This document shows positions 6,164 through 7,442 of a DNA stretch of 7,442 nucleotides, in pieces. Numbering within the stretch: position 1 is the first letter of the stretch; every line of letters starts with the position of its first letter. Location of the stretch: NCBI GenBank assembly GCA_905200315.1, contig CAJKKA010000078.1, positions 1-7,442 on the forward strand. Direction: 5' to 3'. Position numbers and translations under genes: made by a program. The notes beneath the pieces were generated by a model. That model was not told the DNA's origin. It did not search any database and worked only from the letters and a program-made list of their open reading frames with translations. The stretch is from an uncultured Clostridium sp. GTDB lineage: Bacteria > Bacillota_A > Clostridia > TANB77 > CAG-508.

Positions 6164-6937
6164 TTGATAACAAAGGTAGAAATAAGTGGAGTTAATACTT
6201 CAAAGTTGCCTGTACTATCAAATGAGGAAAAAAATATACTTTTAAGAAAAATAAAAGATGGAGATACAAATGCAAGAGAAAAATTTGTAAATGGTAATCT
6301 TAGGTTAATATTAAGCGTAATAAAAAGATTTAAAAACAGAGGAGAAAACGTAGACGATTTATTTCAAATTGGATGCATTGGTTTAATAAAGGCAATAGAT
6401 AACTTTGATTTAAGTCAAAACGTACAATTCAGTACGTACGCAGTACCTATGATAATTGGGGAGATTAGAAGATATTTAAGAGACAATAATTCAATAAGAG
6501 TAAGTAGATCTATAAGAGACTTAGCGTATAAAGCTTTAGCTATTAAAGAAAAAATATTAAGAGAAGAGAACAGAGAAGCAACAGTAGAAGAAATAGCTAA
6601 ACAACTAAATGTAGAAAAAGAAGCTGTAGCAATGAGTTTTGATGCAATACAAGATCCAGTATCACTACAAGAACCAGCATTTAATGATGGAACAGACAAT
6701 GTATATATATTAGATCAAGTAAAAGATACTAAAAACACAGATGAACTATGGGCAGAAAACATAACAGTTGCCGAAGCAATGAAAAAATTAAATGACAAAG
6801 AAAAAAGTATAATAAATAAAAGATTTTTTGAAGGAAGAACACAAATGGAAGTTGCAGAAGAAATAGGAATTTCTCAAGCACAAGTATCAAGAATAGAAAA
6901 AAATGCTATAGATAGAATAAAAAGATTATATAAATAG
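6164..6937 (+). CDS. sigG: Sigma G, late forespore sigma factor
   Basis: Sigma G directs late gene expression in the engulfed forespore. The 257-aa protein is complete and very similar to B. subtilis SigG (260 aa). The conserved N-terminus KVEISGVNTSKLPVL contains the family's characteristic stretch. Region 2 lies at about 38-110 (NGNLRLILSVIKRF, DDLFQIGCIGLIKAIDNFD, FSTYAVPMIIGEIRRYLRD). Region 3 is at about 115-180 (AIQDPVSLQEP). Region 4 is at about 200-255, with HTH TQMEVAEEIGISQAQVSRIEK at 226-246. It starts with TTG; the AAAGGAGG at 6148-6155 is 8 bases upstream and no better start fits. That ribosome-binding site lies in a hairpin, so translation probably depends on where the transcript begins. 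sigE, its usual upstream neighbour, is about 2 kb away because of the accessory block. There is no CGG codon and no frameshift. Confidence 0.97.
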   Translation: MITKVEISGVNTSKLPVLSNEEKNILLRKIKDGDTNAREKFVNGNLRLILSVIKRFKNRGENVDDLFQIGCIGLIKAIDNFDLSQNVQFSTYAVPMIIGEIRRYLRDNNSIRVSRSIRDLAYKALAIKEKILREENREATVEEIAKQLNVEKEAVAMSFDAIQDPVSLQEPAFNDGTDNVYILDQVKDTKNTDELWAENITVAEAMKKLNDKEKSIINKRFFEGRTQMEVAEEIGISQAQVSRIEKNAIDRIKRLYK

Positions 6938-6948
6938 TTTTAGTATAA

Positions 6949-6991
6949 AATAAAAAACACCAAAATATAATAAAAAGAGGTGTTTTTTATT
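6949..6991 (+). terminator. Hairpin between sigG and ylmC, overlapping the ylmC ribosome-binding site
   Basis: AAAAAACACC (6952-6961) pairs with GGTGTTTTTT (6979-6988), extended by A-T pairs to 6949-6991, around a 17-base A-rich loop; a T-run forms the right arm. It looks like an intrinsic terminator for sigG, but the GG of AGAGG (6976-6980), the only ribosome-binding site for the ATG at 6992, is paired in it. GTATA (6943-6947) with TATAATA (6966-6972), spacer 18, is a weak sigma-G-like promoter that would start RNA after the left arm. Confidence 0.65.
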
Positions 6992-7226
6992 ATGAAAGAA
7001 AAGGGATTAGATTTTAAACATAAAGAAGTTATAAATATAAACGATGCAAAAAGGCTTCGGGTATGTACAAGACGTATGTGCAGATTTAAATAGTGGAGCA
7101 ATAACATCAATTATAGTACCAGGAAGTAATAAAATAATAAACTTATTTACCAATTCAAATGATATAATAATTCCATGGGAGAAGGTAAAATGCATAGGAG
7201 ATGAAATAATTTTAGTAGAAATATAA
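6992..7226 (+). CDS. ylmC: YlmC/YmxH-type PRC-barrel protein, with +1 frameshift at CGG
   Basis: This small PRC-barrel family is found beside sigG or in spore-gene clusters in Firmicutes; its role is not established. From the ATG at 6992 the zero frame gives 22 residues ending DAKRL, then meets CGG at 7058-7060 and soon a stop (TAG about 7091-7093). Omitting C7058 restores GYVQDVCADLNSG, SIIVPGSNKI and NDIIIPWEKVKCIGDEIILVEI, ending at TAA 7224-7226, for a 77-aa protein. This agrees with the family pattern GKRLGVIGDIDINL...IIIPW...IG.D.ILV, in which the Gly after RL is conserved. The start is supported by AGAGG 11 bases upstream and by family length. The same Leu-C-GG arrangement occurs in sigE. 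Whether the frameshift is programmed, mutational or an error cannot be decided from one sequence. Confidence 0.85.
7058..7060 (+). other. CGG +1 frameshift site in ylmC
   Basis: The codons are AGG CTT CGG GTA TGT in frame zero. Omitting the C gives CTT GGG TAT GTA CAA, coding the conserved LGYVQ. This is the second Leu-C-Gly site of identical design in the window. Confidence 0.82.
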
Positions 7227-7230
7227 AAAA

Positions 7231-7273
7231 TGTCGAAAAAAGTATTGACATTGAATCGCAAACATGCTATTAT
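7231..7273 (+). promoter_or_regulatory. Strong promoter with adjacent Spo0A box
   Basis: TTGACA (7245-7250) and TATTAT (7268-7273) are 17 bases apart, with an extended TG before the -10. TGTCGAA at 7231-7237 is an exact match to the core Spo0A box and ends 7 bases before the -35, a position common at Spo0A-controlled promoters. The transcript would start near 7280 and run rightwards into a gene-free stretch. Confidence 0.65.
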
Positions 7274-7278
7274 ATAAA

Positions 7279-7380
7279 AGTACCTTGTAGCAAACAAAAA
7301 AACAAATTGTTTTATAGGGAATTAGTAATAAAAAATATGCAAATGGAATAAGAAATGCAAAGAAAATTACTAATTTTTAT
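7279..7380 (+). ncRNA. Candidate short RNA or leader between promoter and terminator-like repeat
   Basis: No open frame of note exists here. A transcript from the promoter at 7245-7273 would run about 100 bases to the inverted repeat at 7320-7375. It contains a small hairpin AAAAC/GTTTT near 7297-7311. It may be a small RNA or the attenuated leader of a gene beyond the window. I recognise no known RNA family. Confidence 0.3.
7320..7380 (+). terminator. Inverted repeat with T-rich tail
   Basis: AATTAGTAAT (7320-7329) and ATTACTAATT (7366-7375) are perfect 10-bp arms with a 36-base loop, followed by TTTATTTTG. The large loop makes it either a weak terminator or the closing stem of a structured RNA. 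Confidence 0.4.
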
Positions 7381-7420
7381 TTTGTCAAAAATACAAATAA
7401 AAAATATTAAAATATTTTTT

Positions 7421-7442
7421 AAAAAAGTATTGACAAAGAGTT
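7421..7442 (+). promoter_or_regulatory. Second promoter -35 region, cut by the window end
   Basis: AAAAAAGTATTGACA at 7421-7435 repeats 15 bases found at 7236-7250, including the TTGACA -35. The -10 would lie beyond the window. A near-match Spo0A box, TGTCAAA (6/7), is at 7383-7389. Confidence 0.45.

Noticed and set aside
7007..7297. 96-codon minus-strand frame over ylmC
   Set aside because: The plus strand encodes the PRC-barrel family sequence; the minus frame has no ribosome-binding site and crosses a clear plus-strand promoter.
1..7442. CRISPR arrays, tRNA, rRNA or insertion-sequence ends
   Set aside because: I saw no regularly spaced repeats, no tRNA-like arm pattern, no transposase and no terminal inverted repeats around the accessory block.

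Overview
The window is very AT-rich, uses almost only AGA for arginine, and carries the cell-division/sporulation cluster ftsA-ftsZ-spoIIGA-sigE-sigG-ylmC in the order known from endospore-forming Firmicutes. A low-GC, spore-forming member of the Clostridia, probably an uncultured gut-type lineage, is the best inference. All genes are on the plus strand.

Layout: 38-1087 is the 3' part of ftsA (its 5' end is missing or damaged at the window edge). 1134-2261 is ftsZ, closed by a long perfect terminator. After a structured leader come spoIIGA (2471-3400) and sigE (3372-4104), which overlap. SpoIIGA is the protease that activates pro-sigma E. Next is an accessory block of about 2 kb (4101-6105) with four small genes I cannot assign: a protein with a duplicated helix-turn-helix-like unit, two small paralogues (69 and 75 aa), and a 217-aa protein ending in a repeated FDFS motif. 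The block lies between sigE and sigG, which are usually neighbours. sigG (6164-6937) and a ylmC/ymxH-like PRC-barrel gene (6992-7226) follow. The last 216 bases hold no gene but contain a strong promoter beside an exact Spo0A box, a terminator-like inverted repeat and a second promoter start.

Most interesting observation: sigE and ylmC are each interrupted by the same kind of +1 frameshift. In both, an in-frame CGG follows a leucine codon, and skipping only the C restores the conserved family sequence, beginning with a conserved glycine (SigE 'ML-C-GIS', YlmC 'RL-C-GYV'). A third Leu-C-GG site (TTG-C-GGT) sits exactly where the ftsA frame opens. In-frame CGG occurs in no other conserved gene here. 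Three CGG codons in the accessory genes are apparently read in frame. This suggests a rare or poorly decoded CGG codon used as a +1 frameshift site, although repeated indel errors must be excluded.

Second: the sigG ribosome-binding site lies in a 17-bp RNA stem whose left arm overlaps a perfect match to the sigma-F -10 consensus. Read-through RNA would hide the site, while RNA started at the forespore promoter would expose it. A similar hairpin overlaps the ylmC ribosome-binding site.
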